Shown here: positions 42,464 to 50,989 of the stretch, in pieces
How the letters are laid out: the number at the start of each line of letters is the position of its first letter
How positions within the stretch are numbered: position 1 is the first letter of the stretch
Source: Ferdinandcohnia salidurans
Lineage (GTDB): Bacteria; Bacillota; Bacilli; Bacillales; Bacillaceae_L
Reading direction: 5' to 3'
DNA length: 64,000 nucleotides
NCBI RefSeq assembly: GCF_042680725.1
Contig: NZ_JBHUEK010000031.1
Location: forward strand, 1 to 64,000
Notes under the pieces: generated by a model
Seen by the model: only the letters and a program-made list of their open reading frames with translations
Databases searched by the model: none
What the model was told of the DNA's origin: nothing
Made by a program: the position numbers and the translations under genes

Positions 42464-43891
42464 ATGGCACCGAAAACGATTATTGAAAAAATATGGGATC
42501 AGCACGTTATCAATCATGAAGAGGGGAAACCAAACCTACTATACATTGACCTACATCTTGTCCATGAAGTAACTTCTCCGCAAGCCTTTGAAGGTTTACG
42601 TATAAAAAATAGAAAAGTCAGAAGACCTGATTTAACATTTGCGACAATGGATCACAACGTACCTACTACAAGTGATCGTTTCCAAACGAAGGATGAGATC
42701 GCCGCTAAACAAATGAGTGCATTGGAGAAAAACTGTAAGGAATTTAATGTACCTTTAGCAGATCTATATAGCCCTGAACAAGGAATTGTTCACGTTATTG
42801 GGCCTGAGCTTGGATTAACACAACCAGGAAAAACAATTGTATGTGGGGATAGCCATACATCTACACATGGAGCATTTGGAGCTTTAGCGTTTGGAATTGG
42901 GACAAGTGAGGTAGAACATGTACTTGCTACCCAAACATTATGGCAACAAAAACCTAAAACTATGCAGGTAAATGTAGTTGGAACATTATCACCTGGTGTA
43001 TATGCGAAGGACGTTATTTTATCCATTATCCGTAAGTTTGGAATTGATTTTGGAACAGGACATGTAATCGAATATACAGGTGAAGCAATTCGAAACATGT
43101 CAATGGAAGAAAGAATGACCATTTGTAATATGTCAATTGAAGGTGGAGCGAAAGCTGGTTTAATTAGCCCAGATGAAACAACATTCTCCTATCTTAAAGG
43201 AAGAAAGCATAGCCCTTCAGATGCTGAATTTGATGCAGCTGTTGAAAGATGGAGAGCTCTTGCAACTGATGAGGGAGCTTCTTTCGATAAAGTTCTAGAA
43301 ATTCATGCAGATGAAATCTTACCTACTGTTACATGGGGTACTAACCCATCTATGAGTATAACTATTGAAGATACAGTTCCATATCCAGAGGATTTTAGCA
43401 AAGAGGTAGACAAGAAGTCTGCTCAACGTGCCTATGAATATATGGAGCTTGCTCCTGGAACGCCGATTAATGAAGTTGAAATTCAACATGTATTTATCGG
43501 ATCATGTACAAATTCACGAATTGGTGACTTACGTGAAGCGGCTGAAATTATCCGTGGTCAAAAGGTGGCCCCTAATGTACGGGCTTTAGTCGTTCCAGGG
43601 TCTCAACAAGTGAAGCAACAAGCCGAAAAAGAAGGTCTTGCTGATGTATTCCGTGAAGCTGGCTTTGAATGGCGTGATGCTGGATGCAGCATGTGCTTAA
43701 GTATGAACCCAGATGTAGTTCCTGCTGGTGAAAGATGTGCTTCAACTTCAAACCGTAACTTCGAAGGACGACAAGGTAAGGGTGCTCGTACACACTTAGT
43801 GAGTCCGGCAATGGCAGCAGCTGCAGCTATTTATGGGAAATTCGTAGATGTTCGTAAAATTCAAAAGGTAACAGCTGGGGAGGAGGCATAA
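42464..43891 (+). CDS. leuC: 3-isopropylmalate dehydratase large subunit
   Basis: An aconitase-family [4Fe-4S] enzyme that isomerises 2- to 3-isopropylmalate with LeuD; 475 residues. Cluster ligands are Cys in FIGSCTNSRIGDL and CSMCLSMNPD; CGDSHTSTHGAFGALAFGIG is the family signature near 131-150. ATG at 42464 is properly spaced from AAAGGAGG; the ATG at 42452 touches that site. Confidence 0.96.
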   Translation: MAPKTIIEKIWDQHVINHEEGKPNLLYIDLHLVHEVTSPQAFEGLRIKNRKVRRPDLTFATMDHNVPTTSDRFQTKDEIAAKQMSALEKNCKEFNVPLADLYSPEQGIVHVIGPELGLTQPGKTIVCGDSHTSTHGAFGALAFGIGTSEVEHVLATQTLWQQKPKTMQVNVVGTLSPGVYAKDVILSIIRKFGIDFGTGHVIEYTGEAIRNMSMEERMTICNMSIEGGAKAGLISPDETTFSYLKGRKHSPSDAEFDAAVERWRALATDEGASFDKVLEIHADEILPTVTWGTNPSMSITIEDTVPYPEDFSKEVDKKSAQRAYEYMELAPGTPINEVEIQHVFIGSCTNSRIGDLREAAEIIRGQKVAPNVRALVVPGSQQVKQQAEKEGLADVFREAGFEWRDAGCSMCLSMNPDVVPAGERCASTSNRNFEGRQGKGARTHLVSPAMAAAAAIYGKFVDVRKIQKVTAGEEA

Positions 43892-43893
43892 TT

Positions 43894-44481
43894 ATGGAAC
43901 CATTTATCACACATCAAGGTAAAGTTGCAGGAATGGATCGAAACAATGTGGATACAGACCAAATCATTCCGAAGCAATTTTTAAAAAGTATTGAAAGAAC
44001 CGGGTTTGGAAAATATGCCTTTTTCGATTGGCGCTTTGAAGCTGACGGAAGCCCAAATCCAGATTTTGAATTAAATCGAAAAGAAAATGAAGGTGCGACT
44101 ATTCTTGTTGTAAATGAAAACTTTGGTTGTGGCTCTTCTCGTGAGCATGCTCCATGGGCATTACAAGACTATGGATTTAAGTCAATCCTAGCTCCTTCGT
44201 TTGCAGATATTTTCTATAATAACTGCTTGAAGAATGGTATTCTACCTATCGTATTAGAAAAAAGCGTGATCGAGTATCTTTTAAAAGAAGCGAGTTCCGC
44301 TGATTATCAATGCACAATTTCATTAGAGGAACAAACAATCGTCGATTCAAAAGGTTTCAAAACAGAATTTACAATTGATTCATACTGGAAGGAAATGTTG
44401 ATCAATGGTTGGGATGAGATTGACAAGACTCTTTCCTATGAACAACAAATTAAAGAGTACGAAGTCAAAACTGCGAACTAA
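43894..44481 (+). CDS. leuD: 3-isopropylmalate dehydratase small subunit
   Basis: A 195-residue partner of LeuC. The swivel-domain features are NVDTDQIIPKQFLK near 18-31 and NFGCGSSREHAPWAL near 72-86. It is separated from leuC by two bases, with GGGGAGGAGG overlapping the leuC end. Last gene of the ilv-leu operon. Confidence 0.96.
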   Translation: MEPFITHQGKVAGMDRNNVDTDQIIPKQFLKSIERTGFGKYAFFDWRFEADGSPNPDFELNRKENEGATILVVNENFGCGSSREHAPWALQDYGFKSILAPSFADIFYNNCLKNGILPIVLEKSVIEYLLKEASSADYQCTISLEEQTIVDSKGFKTEFTIDSYWKEMLINGWDEIDKTLSYEQQIKEYEVKTAN

Positions 44482-44488
44482 TAATTGT

Positions 44489-44521
44489 AGACAAAGTCCA
44501 TCAGACTTTGTCTCTTTTTTT
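44489..44521 (+). terminator. terminator of the ilv-leu operon
   Basis: AGACAAAGTC and GACTTTGTCT arms followed by CTTTTTTTG. Confidence 0.9.
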
Positions 44522-44615
44522 GTCACCAACCATGGTACCACTATTGTTTTCTCTTTTTTTCATTGGTACACTTATAACTCAAGTAGAAAAATGAGTTTGG
44601 GGTTGGAAAAACTCT

Positions 44616-45647
44616 ATGGAAAATAAGTTTAAAGGTAAGAAGCATGATAAAGTTGTTCCCTTTCCTCATCTAAAGGAAAGATTAATGGACAAAGGTCTTG
44701 AGGCATTAACCAATAAAAAATTTAAAGAAGCTCTAACATTATTATCACAAGCACAGGAACTTGAAGAGGGCAATCATGAAATTGAGCTTGGGATTGTCAT
44801 CTGTCTTTTTGAATTAGGAGAATTAGAGCAAGCAAAAGAAAATTGTTTAGTTATGATGAAGGAAGATGTTGGGGACTATTTTCATGTCCTTCAAATCTAT
44901 TTAACAATTCTCATCCAACTCGGACAATATAATGAAGTAAAAACAACAATAGAGGCTGTGCTTGATGAAGATTCAGTTCCTCCCGAGTATTTAGACAATC
45001 TGACTCAGCTCTTAGAACTGAGTAAAAGAATGCTTTATTCAGATGATAAGGTGGAAAGTGAAGCTGAGAACACGAATGAGGATGTTTTGGAACATCTACA
45101 ACATGTTTTATATAATGAGGAAATGATCGGGAATCAAATTGCGGCCATACAATCCATGAAGGAACTCAATATACGGAAATACCTTGATATGCTGGCTCCA
45201 TTTTTAGCTAATCCTAAAAAGCATCCAGTTGTAAAAACGATGATATTGCAGTTACTTGCAATAAATCAGATAGATGGTGAGATAGAGGTTGAGAAGCTAG
45301 GGGAAACAATTAAAGTTATCCCTTCAAAGTTAATAGACCCGTCAATGTCTTCATTTACAATTGAGGTTCTATCGATCTTAGAGGAGCAATTGCAAAATGA
45401 GAATCCGACTCTATATGAAACAGCAAAAGAGATTTGGCTTCAGCATCTTTTTGTACTTTATCCTTTTACATTGGATGATGAGAACCCATCGACGTATGCT
45501 GCCGCTCTCCATTTATATAGTGCTGAACTACACGGAATGGAAATTGAGAATCGAACACTAGAGCAAATCTACGGGATAAGTTTATTTGAACTAAAACATG
45601 CTCTAGATAAGCTAGAAAAGGTAGAGCGTTTTTCGTATATAGAATAA
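44616..45647 (+). CDS. ysoA: TPR-repeat protein (YsoA-like)
   Basis: A 343-residue soluble protein with tetratricopeptide-like repeats in the N-terminal 130 residues (GLEALTNKKFKEALTLLSQA, LGIVICLFELGELEQAKENC, YLTILIQLGQYNEVKTTIEA). The rest is helical and acidic. Its function is unknown. The same position, between leuD and tig, is held by ysoA in B. subtilis. The ribosome binding site is weak (GGGGTTGG). Confidence 0.8.
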   Translation: MENKFKGKKHDKVVPFPHLKERLMDKGLEALTNKKFKEALTLLSQAQELEEGNHEIELGIVICLFELGELEQAKENCLVMMKEDVGDYFHVLQIYLTILIQLGQYNEVKTTIEAVLDEDSVPPEYLDNLTQLLELSKRMLYSDDKVESEAENTNEDVLEHLQHVLYNEEMIGNQIAAIQSMKELNIRKYLDMLAPFLANPKKHPVVKTMILQLLAINQIDGEIEVEKLGETIKVIPSKLIDPSMSSFTIEVLSILEEQLQNENPTLYETAKEIWLQHLFVLYPFTLDDENPSTYAAALHLYSAELHGMEIENRTLEQIYGISLFELKHALDKLEKVERFSYIE

Positions 45648-45722
45648 AAAAATGGTAAAAGAAGATATTATAATTTCGATTAGTTGGTTAAACTTTCTAA
45701 CAATATAAAAATATTCTATATG

Positions 45723-45750
45723 TTGAAAGGTGCCTATTCTATGTTATAAT
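45723..45750 (+). promoter_or_regulatory. SigA-type promoter of tig
   Basis: TTGAAA, 16 bases, TATAAT, about 100 bases before the tig start. Confidence 0.7.
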
Positions 45751-45852
45751 GTAATGGTTGTAAAATGCTAGTTTACCGACATATGGTAATAGTTATGAAA
45801 TTTACATATCGGAAAAAATAGTTAGTAAATAGATAGTTGGAGGGAAAGAATT

Positions 45853-47139
45853 ATGTCCGCAAAGTTTGAAAAATTAGAAGGAAACCAAGGTGTCTTAACT
45901 GTAGAGGTTGACGCAGAAACATTTAACCAAGGACTTGACGAAGCTTTTAAAAAGGTAGTAAAGCAAGTTAACGTACCAGGATTCCGTAAAGGTAAAATGC
46001 CTCGTGGAATGTTCGAAAAGCGTTTTGGTGTTGAATCACTATACCAAGATGCATTAGATATTCTTCTTCCAGATGCATATGAAAATGCAATTAAAGAAAC
46101 TGGTATTGAGCCAGTTGATCGTCCAGAAGTTGACGTTGAACAAATCGAAAAAGGTAAAAACCTTATCTTCACTGCAAAAGTAACTGTTAAGCCAGAAGTT
46201 AAACTTGGTGACTACAAAGGTCTAGAAGTTGAAAAACTTGAAGATACTGTTACTGACGAAGAAGTTGATGCAGAAATCAAACAATTACAAGAGCGCAATG
46301 CAGAACTTGTTGTTAAAGAAGAAGGTACTGTAGAAAATGGCGACACTGTTGTAATTGATTTCGAAGGTTTCGTTGATGGAGAAGCATTCGAAGGTGGAAA
46401 AGCTGAGAACTATTCATTAGAAATTGGTTCAGGCTCATTCATTCCTGGATTCGAAGAACAATTAGTTGGTATTGCTACAGGTGAAGAGAAAGACGTTGAA
46501 GTTAATTTCCCTGAAGAATACCATGCTGAAAACCTAGCAGGTAAGCCAGCAACTTTCAAAGTAAAAGTTCACGAAATCAAAGCAAAAGAACTTCCTGAGC
46601 TTGATGATGAGTTTGCAAAAGATGTAGACGATGAAGTTGAAACATTAGATGAATTAAAAGCTAAAACTAGAACTCGTTTAGAAGAGACTAAGAAGCGTGA
46701 CGCTGAAAACAGCCTTAAAGATACATTAATCGAAAAAGCATCAGAGAATGCTGAAATCGATATTCCAGAGGCAATGGTTAATACTGAATTAGACCGCATG
46801 CTACGTGAATTTGAACAACGTTTACAAATGCAAGGCATGAACCTTGACCTATACTTCCAATTCTCTGGTCAAGACGAAAATGCTTTACGTGAACAAATGA
46901 AAGAAGATGCTGGCAAGCGCGTTCGTGTTAACTTAACTTTAGAAGCGATCGCAAAAGCTGAAAACATCGAAGTGTCAGAAGAGGAAATCAGTGCAGAATT
47001 AGAAAATATGGCTACAATGTACGGTGTTTCTGCTGATGAGATTAAGTCAATGCTTGGTGGCTTAGATGGAATTACAGAAGATTTAAAAATTAGAAAAGCA
47101 ATCGATTTTCTTGTAGAAAATAGCAAAAGTGTTGCATAA
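45853..47139 (+). CDS. tig: trigger factor
   Basis: A ribosome-bound chaperone and prolyl isomerase, 428 residues. The ribosome-binding signature GFRKGKMPRGMFEKRFG lies near 36-52; the FKBP-type PPIase domain occupies about 150-240 (VVIDFEGFVDGEAFEGG, FIPGFEEQL); the C-terminal chaperone arms are helical and acidic. The start has TTGGAGGGAAAG. It stands alone before clpX, as in B. subtilis. Confidence 0.97.
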   Translation: MSAKFEKLEGNQGVLTVEVDAETFNQGLDEAFKKVVKQVNVPGFRKGKMPRGMFEKRFGVESLYQDALDILLPDAYENAIKETGIEPVDRPEVDVEQIEKGKNLIFTAKVTVKPEVKLGDYKGLEVEKLEDTVTDEEVDAEIKQLQERNAELVVKEEGTVENGDTVVIDFEGFVDGEAFEGGKAENYSLEIGSGSFIPGFEEQLVGIATGEEKDVEVNFPEEYHAENLAGKPATFKVKVHEIKAKELPELDDEFAKDVDDEVETLDELKAKTRTRLEETKKRDAENSLKDTLIEKASENAEIDIPEAMVNTELDRMLREFEQRLQMQGMNLDLYFQFSGQDENALREQMKEDAGKRVRVNLTLEAIAKAENIEVSEEEISAELENMATMYGVSADEIKSMLGGLDGITEDLKIRKAIDFLVENSKSVA

Positions 47140-47222
47140 TAATAAATAAGGGAATATCAAGGCGCGATATGATCGTGCCTTGTTTTATACCCAAAACTAA
47201 AAAGTTGTACATATGAATGCTT

Positions 47223-47365
47223 GTTCAAAAAGGAGGATGAAGAGGACCAAGAATTTCAAGGCGGCGCAGCTTTGAGGACCGGAGCGTATGCAGTTAATAC
47301 GTGAGGACCGGAGAAGTAAGCCAACGCGGAAATTCGATGCGTCATATTCACCGCACTTTTTGAAC
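47223..47365. repeat. MITE-like intergenic repeat with terminal inverted repeats
   Basis: A 143-bp GC-richer block bounded by GTTCAAAAAG and CTTTTTGAAC. Inside, GAATTTC and GAAATTC form a second inverted pair, and GAGGACCGGAG occurs twice as a direct repeat (47274 and 47303). It has no coding capacity for a transposase. It is similar in style to dispersed intergenic repeats I recall in Bacillus genomes. Confidence 0.65.
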
Positions 47366-47433
47366 TACCTTACAATAAGCATTTGGTAGTAGTTTTATTC
47401 TAAAGAATATGGGAACACTAAAAAGGAGGGGCG

Positions 47434-47466
47434 ATGTCAGCACATATTCCATTAGTTGTTTTTTAA
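47434..47466 (+). CDS. 10-codon ORF with a strong ribosome binding site
   Basis: AAAGGAGGGGCG is followed by ATG and ten sense codons (MSAHIPLVVF) before TAA. It is too short to judge by composition, and I recognise no family. It may be a leader peptide of clpX or a chance ORF. The remaining region from 47366 to 47656 shows only a TACAAT -10-like sequence at about 47531 without a clear -35. Confidence 0.25.
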   Translation: MSAHIPLVVF

Positions 47467-47656
47467 GACCACACATACATACATAATGAGCGCGAGAGTT
47501 ATTATTACCATTCTGAGGAAGAAATATGGTACAATGTGCATTACATAATTAGATAATGGAACTGACGGTAAAGAGGCCGAAGTTCAAACAAGATTGCCTA
47601 TGTCAATAGATACGGGGCTTATTGTAGAGAGAAAGAAACAAATAAGGGGTGACATG

Positions 47657-48919
47657 ATGTTTAAATTTAATGATGAAAAAGGGCAACTTAAGTGTTCTTT
47701 TTGCGGAAAAACGCAAGATCAAGTTCGAAAGTTAGTTGCAGGTCCTGGCGTTTATATATGCGATGAATGTATTGAATTATGTACTGAAATCGTAGAAGAG
47801 GAATTAGGTACAGAGGAAGAAGTTGAATTTAAAGATGTACCTAAACCAAAAGAAATAAGAGAAATCCTAGATGAATATGTGATTGGTCAAGATGCAGCGA
47901 AAAAGTCATTAGCTGTCGCTGTATATAACCACTATAAGCGTATTAATTCAAACAGCAAAATTGATGATGTTGAATTATCGAAAAGTAATATTTGTATGAT
48001 TGGGCCAACAGGTAGTGGTAAGACATTGTTAGCGCAAACTTTGGCTCGTATTCTAAATGTACCGTTTGCGATTGCGGATGCAACTTCATTAACAGAAGCT
48101 GGATATGTTGGGGAAGACGTAGAAAATATTCTATTAAAACTTATTCAAGCGGCTGATTATGATGTAGAGAAAGCTGAAAAAGGTATTATTTATATCGATG
48201 AAATTGATAAAGTAGCACGTAAATCTGAAAATCCGTCAATTACACGTGATGTTTCGGGTGAAGGTGTACAGCAAGCACTATTAAAAATTCTTGAAGGCAC
48301 AGTGGCAAGTGTACCTCCACAAGGTGGAAGAAAGCACCCTCATCAAGAATTTATTCAAATTGACACTTCAAATATCCTATTTATTTGTGGTGGAGCTTTT
48401 GATGGAATTGAACAAATCATTAAGCGCCGTCTTGGTAAAAAAGTAATTGGATTTGGTTCTAACGTTGTTGAAGAAGAATTAGACCAAAAATCACTACTTT
48501 CTAGATCTTTACCAGAAGACTTACTAAAGTTTGGCTTAATTCCTGAATTTATTGGCCGTCTCCCAGTTATTGCGAGCCTTGAACCATTAGATGAGGACGC
48601 GTTGGTAGAAATTCTAACGAAACCAAAAAATGCTTTAGTTAAGCAATATCAAAAAATGCTTGAGCTAGATGAAGTCGAGTTAGATTTCGAAGAGGATGCT
48701 CTTAAGGAAATTGCGAAAAAGGCAATTGAACGTAAAACAGGAGCACGTGGTTTACGCTCCATTATCGAAGGTATTATGCTTGATGTGATGTTTGATCTTC
48801 CATCAAGAGACGATATTAAAAAATGTATCATCACAGCGGAAACTGTATCAAAAAATACATCTCCAAAGCTTCTATTGGATGATGGAACGGTTGTTGAAAA
48901 CACAGAAATCTCCGCATAA
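47657..48919 (+). CDS. clpX: ATP-dependent Clp protease ATP-binding subunit ClpX
   Basis: A hexameric unfoldase that feeds ClpP; 420 residues, as in B. subtilis. An N-terminal C4 zinc domain (CSFCGKTQDQVRKLVAG, then CDECIELC), the AAA+ core with Walker A GPTGSGKT near 117 and Walker B IIYIDEID near 178, the IGF-type ClpP loop (KKVIGFGSN near 270), and sensor 2 region KTGARGLRSI. Of two adjacent ATGs the second (47657) gives the family N-terminus MFKFN; AAGGGGTGA precedes them. Confidence 0.97.
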   Translation: MFKFNDEKGQLKCSFCGKTQDQVRKLVAGPGVYICDECIELCTEIVEEELGTEEEVEFKDVPKPKEIREILDEYVIGQDAAKKSLAVAVYNHYKRINSNSKIDDVELSKSNICMIGPTGSGKTLLAQTLARILNVPFAIADATSLTEAGYVGEDVENILLKLIQAADYDVEKAEKGIIYIDEIDKVARKSENPSITRDVSGEGVQQALLKILEGTVASVPPQGGRKHPHQEFIQIDTSNILFICGGAFDGIEQIIKRRLGKKVIGFGSNVVEEELDQKSLLSRSLPEDLLKFGLIPEFIGRLPVIASLEPLDEDALVEILTKPKNALVKQYQKMLELDEVELDFEEDALKEIAKKAIERKTGARGLRSIIEGIMLDVMFDLPSRDDIKKCIITAETVSKNTSPKLLLDDGTVVENTEISA

Positions 48920-48926
48920 TAATAAT

Positions 48927-48963
48927 AAAAATCCCGAGGTTGAATATACCTCGGGATTTTTGT
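48927..48963 (+). terminator. terminator of clpX
   Basis: AAAAATCCCGAGG and CCTCGGGATTTTT pair perfectly and end in T residues. Confidence 0.92.
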
Positions 48964-49137
48964 GCGTTTTTGCTAAAAAGTATCGTCGTTAGAATTTGAT
49001 TCAGGCAGTATTTTGACGAAAAACTCTCGCATTTATTCAAATAGATTAGTCAAAAATCCGTCAAATTTGGTTTATTCCACCTTTACTCAGGAGATAATAG
49101 CAGATAGTAGTCTATCTTTGCGAGCAGGAGGAATAAT

Positions 49138-50817
49138 ATGAGTTGGACAGGTATTGTTTTATTCGTACAGCTATTTTTTGGAGTGATCATCGGGCTTTAC
49201 TTTTGGAATCTCCTTAAAAACCAGCGAACTCAAAAGGTATCTATAGATAAAGAGTCTAGAAAAGAAATGGAACAACTCCGTAAAATGAGGTCCATTTCCT
49301 TAACAGAACCTCTAGCTGAGCGAGTAAGACCAACTAGTTTTTCAGATATTGTTGGACAAGAGGATGGAATCAAATCCTTAAAAGCAGCGCTTTGTGGACC
49401 AAATCCTCAGCACGTCATTATTTATGGACCACCTGGAGTAGGTAAAACAGCGGCAGCACGTCTTGTAATGGAGGAAGCAAAACGCAATGCAAAGTCTCCT
49501 TTTAAGCAATCAGCTGTTTTTGTAGAATTAGACGCGACAACTGCACGATTTGATGAACGTGGAATAGCCGATCCTTTAATTGGCTCTGTTCATGATCCGA
49601 TTTATCAAGGAGCAGGTGCGATGGGTCAAGCGGGTATACCTCAGCCAAAACCGGGGGCGGTGACACATGCACATGGAGGCGTATTATTCATTGATGAAAT
49701 TGGAGAGCTTCATCACATTCAAATGAATAAAATGTTAAAGGTTTTAGAGGATCGCAAAGTATTTCTTGAAAGTGCTTATTATAGTGAAGAAAATACACAA
49801 ATCCCTACACATATTCATGATATTTTTAAGAATGGGTTACCAGCTGATTTTCGAATGATTGGTGCTACGACACGTACCCCTAATGAAATACCGCCAGCGA
49901 TTCGTTCGCGTTGCTTAGAGGTGTTTTTCCGTGATTTAGATCAGGATGAATTAGCGATTGTAACAAGAAAAGCACTTGAGAAAGTAAAAATGCAGGCGAC
50001 TGAAAAGGGAATTGCTACACTTGCCTCTTATGCTAGAAATGGACGTGAGGTAGTAAATATGGTTCAAATCGCCGCTGGAATCGCAATTTCAGAGGACCGA
50101 GATTTTATTAAGGATGAAGATATAGAGTGGGTGCTTCATTCAAGTCAGTTAACACCGCGATATGATAAGAAGATATATCCAAGTGCAAGGGTGGGTCTTG
50201 TTAATGGCTTAGCTGTATATGGACCAAACACCGGAGCGTTGTTAGAAATCGAGGTTACTGTTATTCCTGCTAAAGATAAAGGCACGATTAATATAACTGG
50301 TATTGTTGAAGAAGAAAGTATTGGGGACCGCGGAAAGTCGGTTCGAAGAAAAAGTATGGCGAAGGGCTCTATTGAAAATGTCATTACCGTGCTACGTTCA
50401 ATGGGCGTTCCTGCACATGACTACGACATTCATGTTAATTTCCCTGGAGGGATTCCAATTGACGGACCTTCTGCAGGGATTGCGATGGCCACTGGTATCT
50501 TTTCAGCCATCCATAAGTTCCCGGTCGATCATAAAGTTGCCATGACAGGTGAAATCAGCATTCATGGGAATGTAAAACCAATCGGTGGAGTCGTACCAAA
50601 AATAAAAGCAGCAAAACAAGCTGGAGCGAACAGGGTCATCATTCCTCAAGAAAATATGCAATCGATCTTAAAGGAAATCGAGGGAATTGAAATTATTCCA
50701 GTTACCAATTTGGAGGAAGTCTTTGAGATTGCGATTGAAACTCCTGAACGGCAAAAGCAATCCAAGCAATCAATCATTCCAGCTTCAACTAACTTTTCAA
50801 AAACAGAATCTGTCTAA
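49138..50817 (+). CDS. lonB: ATP-dependent protease LonB (sporulation type)
   Basis: A 559-residue Lon-like protease with an N-terminal membrane segment (IVLFVQLFFGVIIGLYFW), an AAA+ domain (Walker A GPPGVGKTAAA near 100; GVLFIDEIGEL near 180) and a C-terminal Lon protease domain with the catalytic serine in DGPSAGIAMATG and the lysine further on (GGVVPKIKAAKQAG). In B. subtilis LonB is made in the forespore under SigF. GCAGGAGGAAT lies before the ATG. It sits directly before lonA, as in B. subtilis. Confidence 0.95.
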   Translation: MSWTGIVLFVQLFFGVIIGLYFWNLLKNQRTQKVSIDKESRKEMEQLRKMRSISLTEPLAERVRPTSFSDIVGQEDGIKSLKAALCGPNPQHVIIYGPPGVGKTAAARLVMEEAKRNAKSPFKQSAVFVELDATTARFDERGIADPLIGSVHDPIYQGAGAMGQAGIPQPKPGAVTHAHGGVLFIDEIGELHHIQMNKMLKVLEDRKVFLESAYYSEENTQIPTHIHDIFKNGLPADFRMIGATTRTPNEIPPAIRSRCLEVFFRDLDQDELAIVTRKALEKVKMQATEKGIATLASYARNGREVVNMVQIAAGIAISEDRDFIKDEDIEWVLHSSQLTPRYDKKIYPSARVGLVNGLAVYGPNTGALLEIEVTVIPAKDKGTINITGIVEEESIGDRGKSVRRKSMAKGSIENVITVLRSMGVPAHDYDIHVNFPGGIPIDGPSAGIAMATGIFSAIHKFPVDHKVAMTGEISIHGNVKPIGGVVPKIKAAKQAGANRVIIPQENMQSILKEIEGIEIIPVTNLEEVFEIAIETPERQKQSKQSIIPASTNFSKTESV

Positions 50818-50837
50818 ATGTAAAACAGTTTAAAATA

Positions 50838-50881
50838 GAAAGACTTCGACATACTATAAAAAGAACGTCGAAGTCTTTTTA
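50838..50881 (+). terminator. terminator of lonB
   Basis: AAAGACTTCGAC and GTCGAAGTCTTT arms followed by TTTT. Confidence 0.85.
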
Positions 50882-50989
50882 TGTTTTTCATCTTTAATAT
50901 AAAATGAAAAAACCTCCAAAATAGACACTAGCTATCAAATAAGATAAAATTTACATTTAAGAACTATATTCAATTTTGAGGTGTATGCA

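Noticed and set aside
49048..49066. CtsR heptad repeat before lonB
   Set aside because: AGTCAAA and CGTCAAA occur but with a four-base spacing instead of three and no GGTCAAA; B. subtilis lonB is controlled by sporulation sigma factors.
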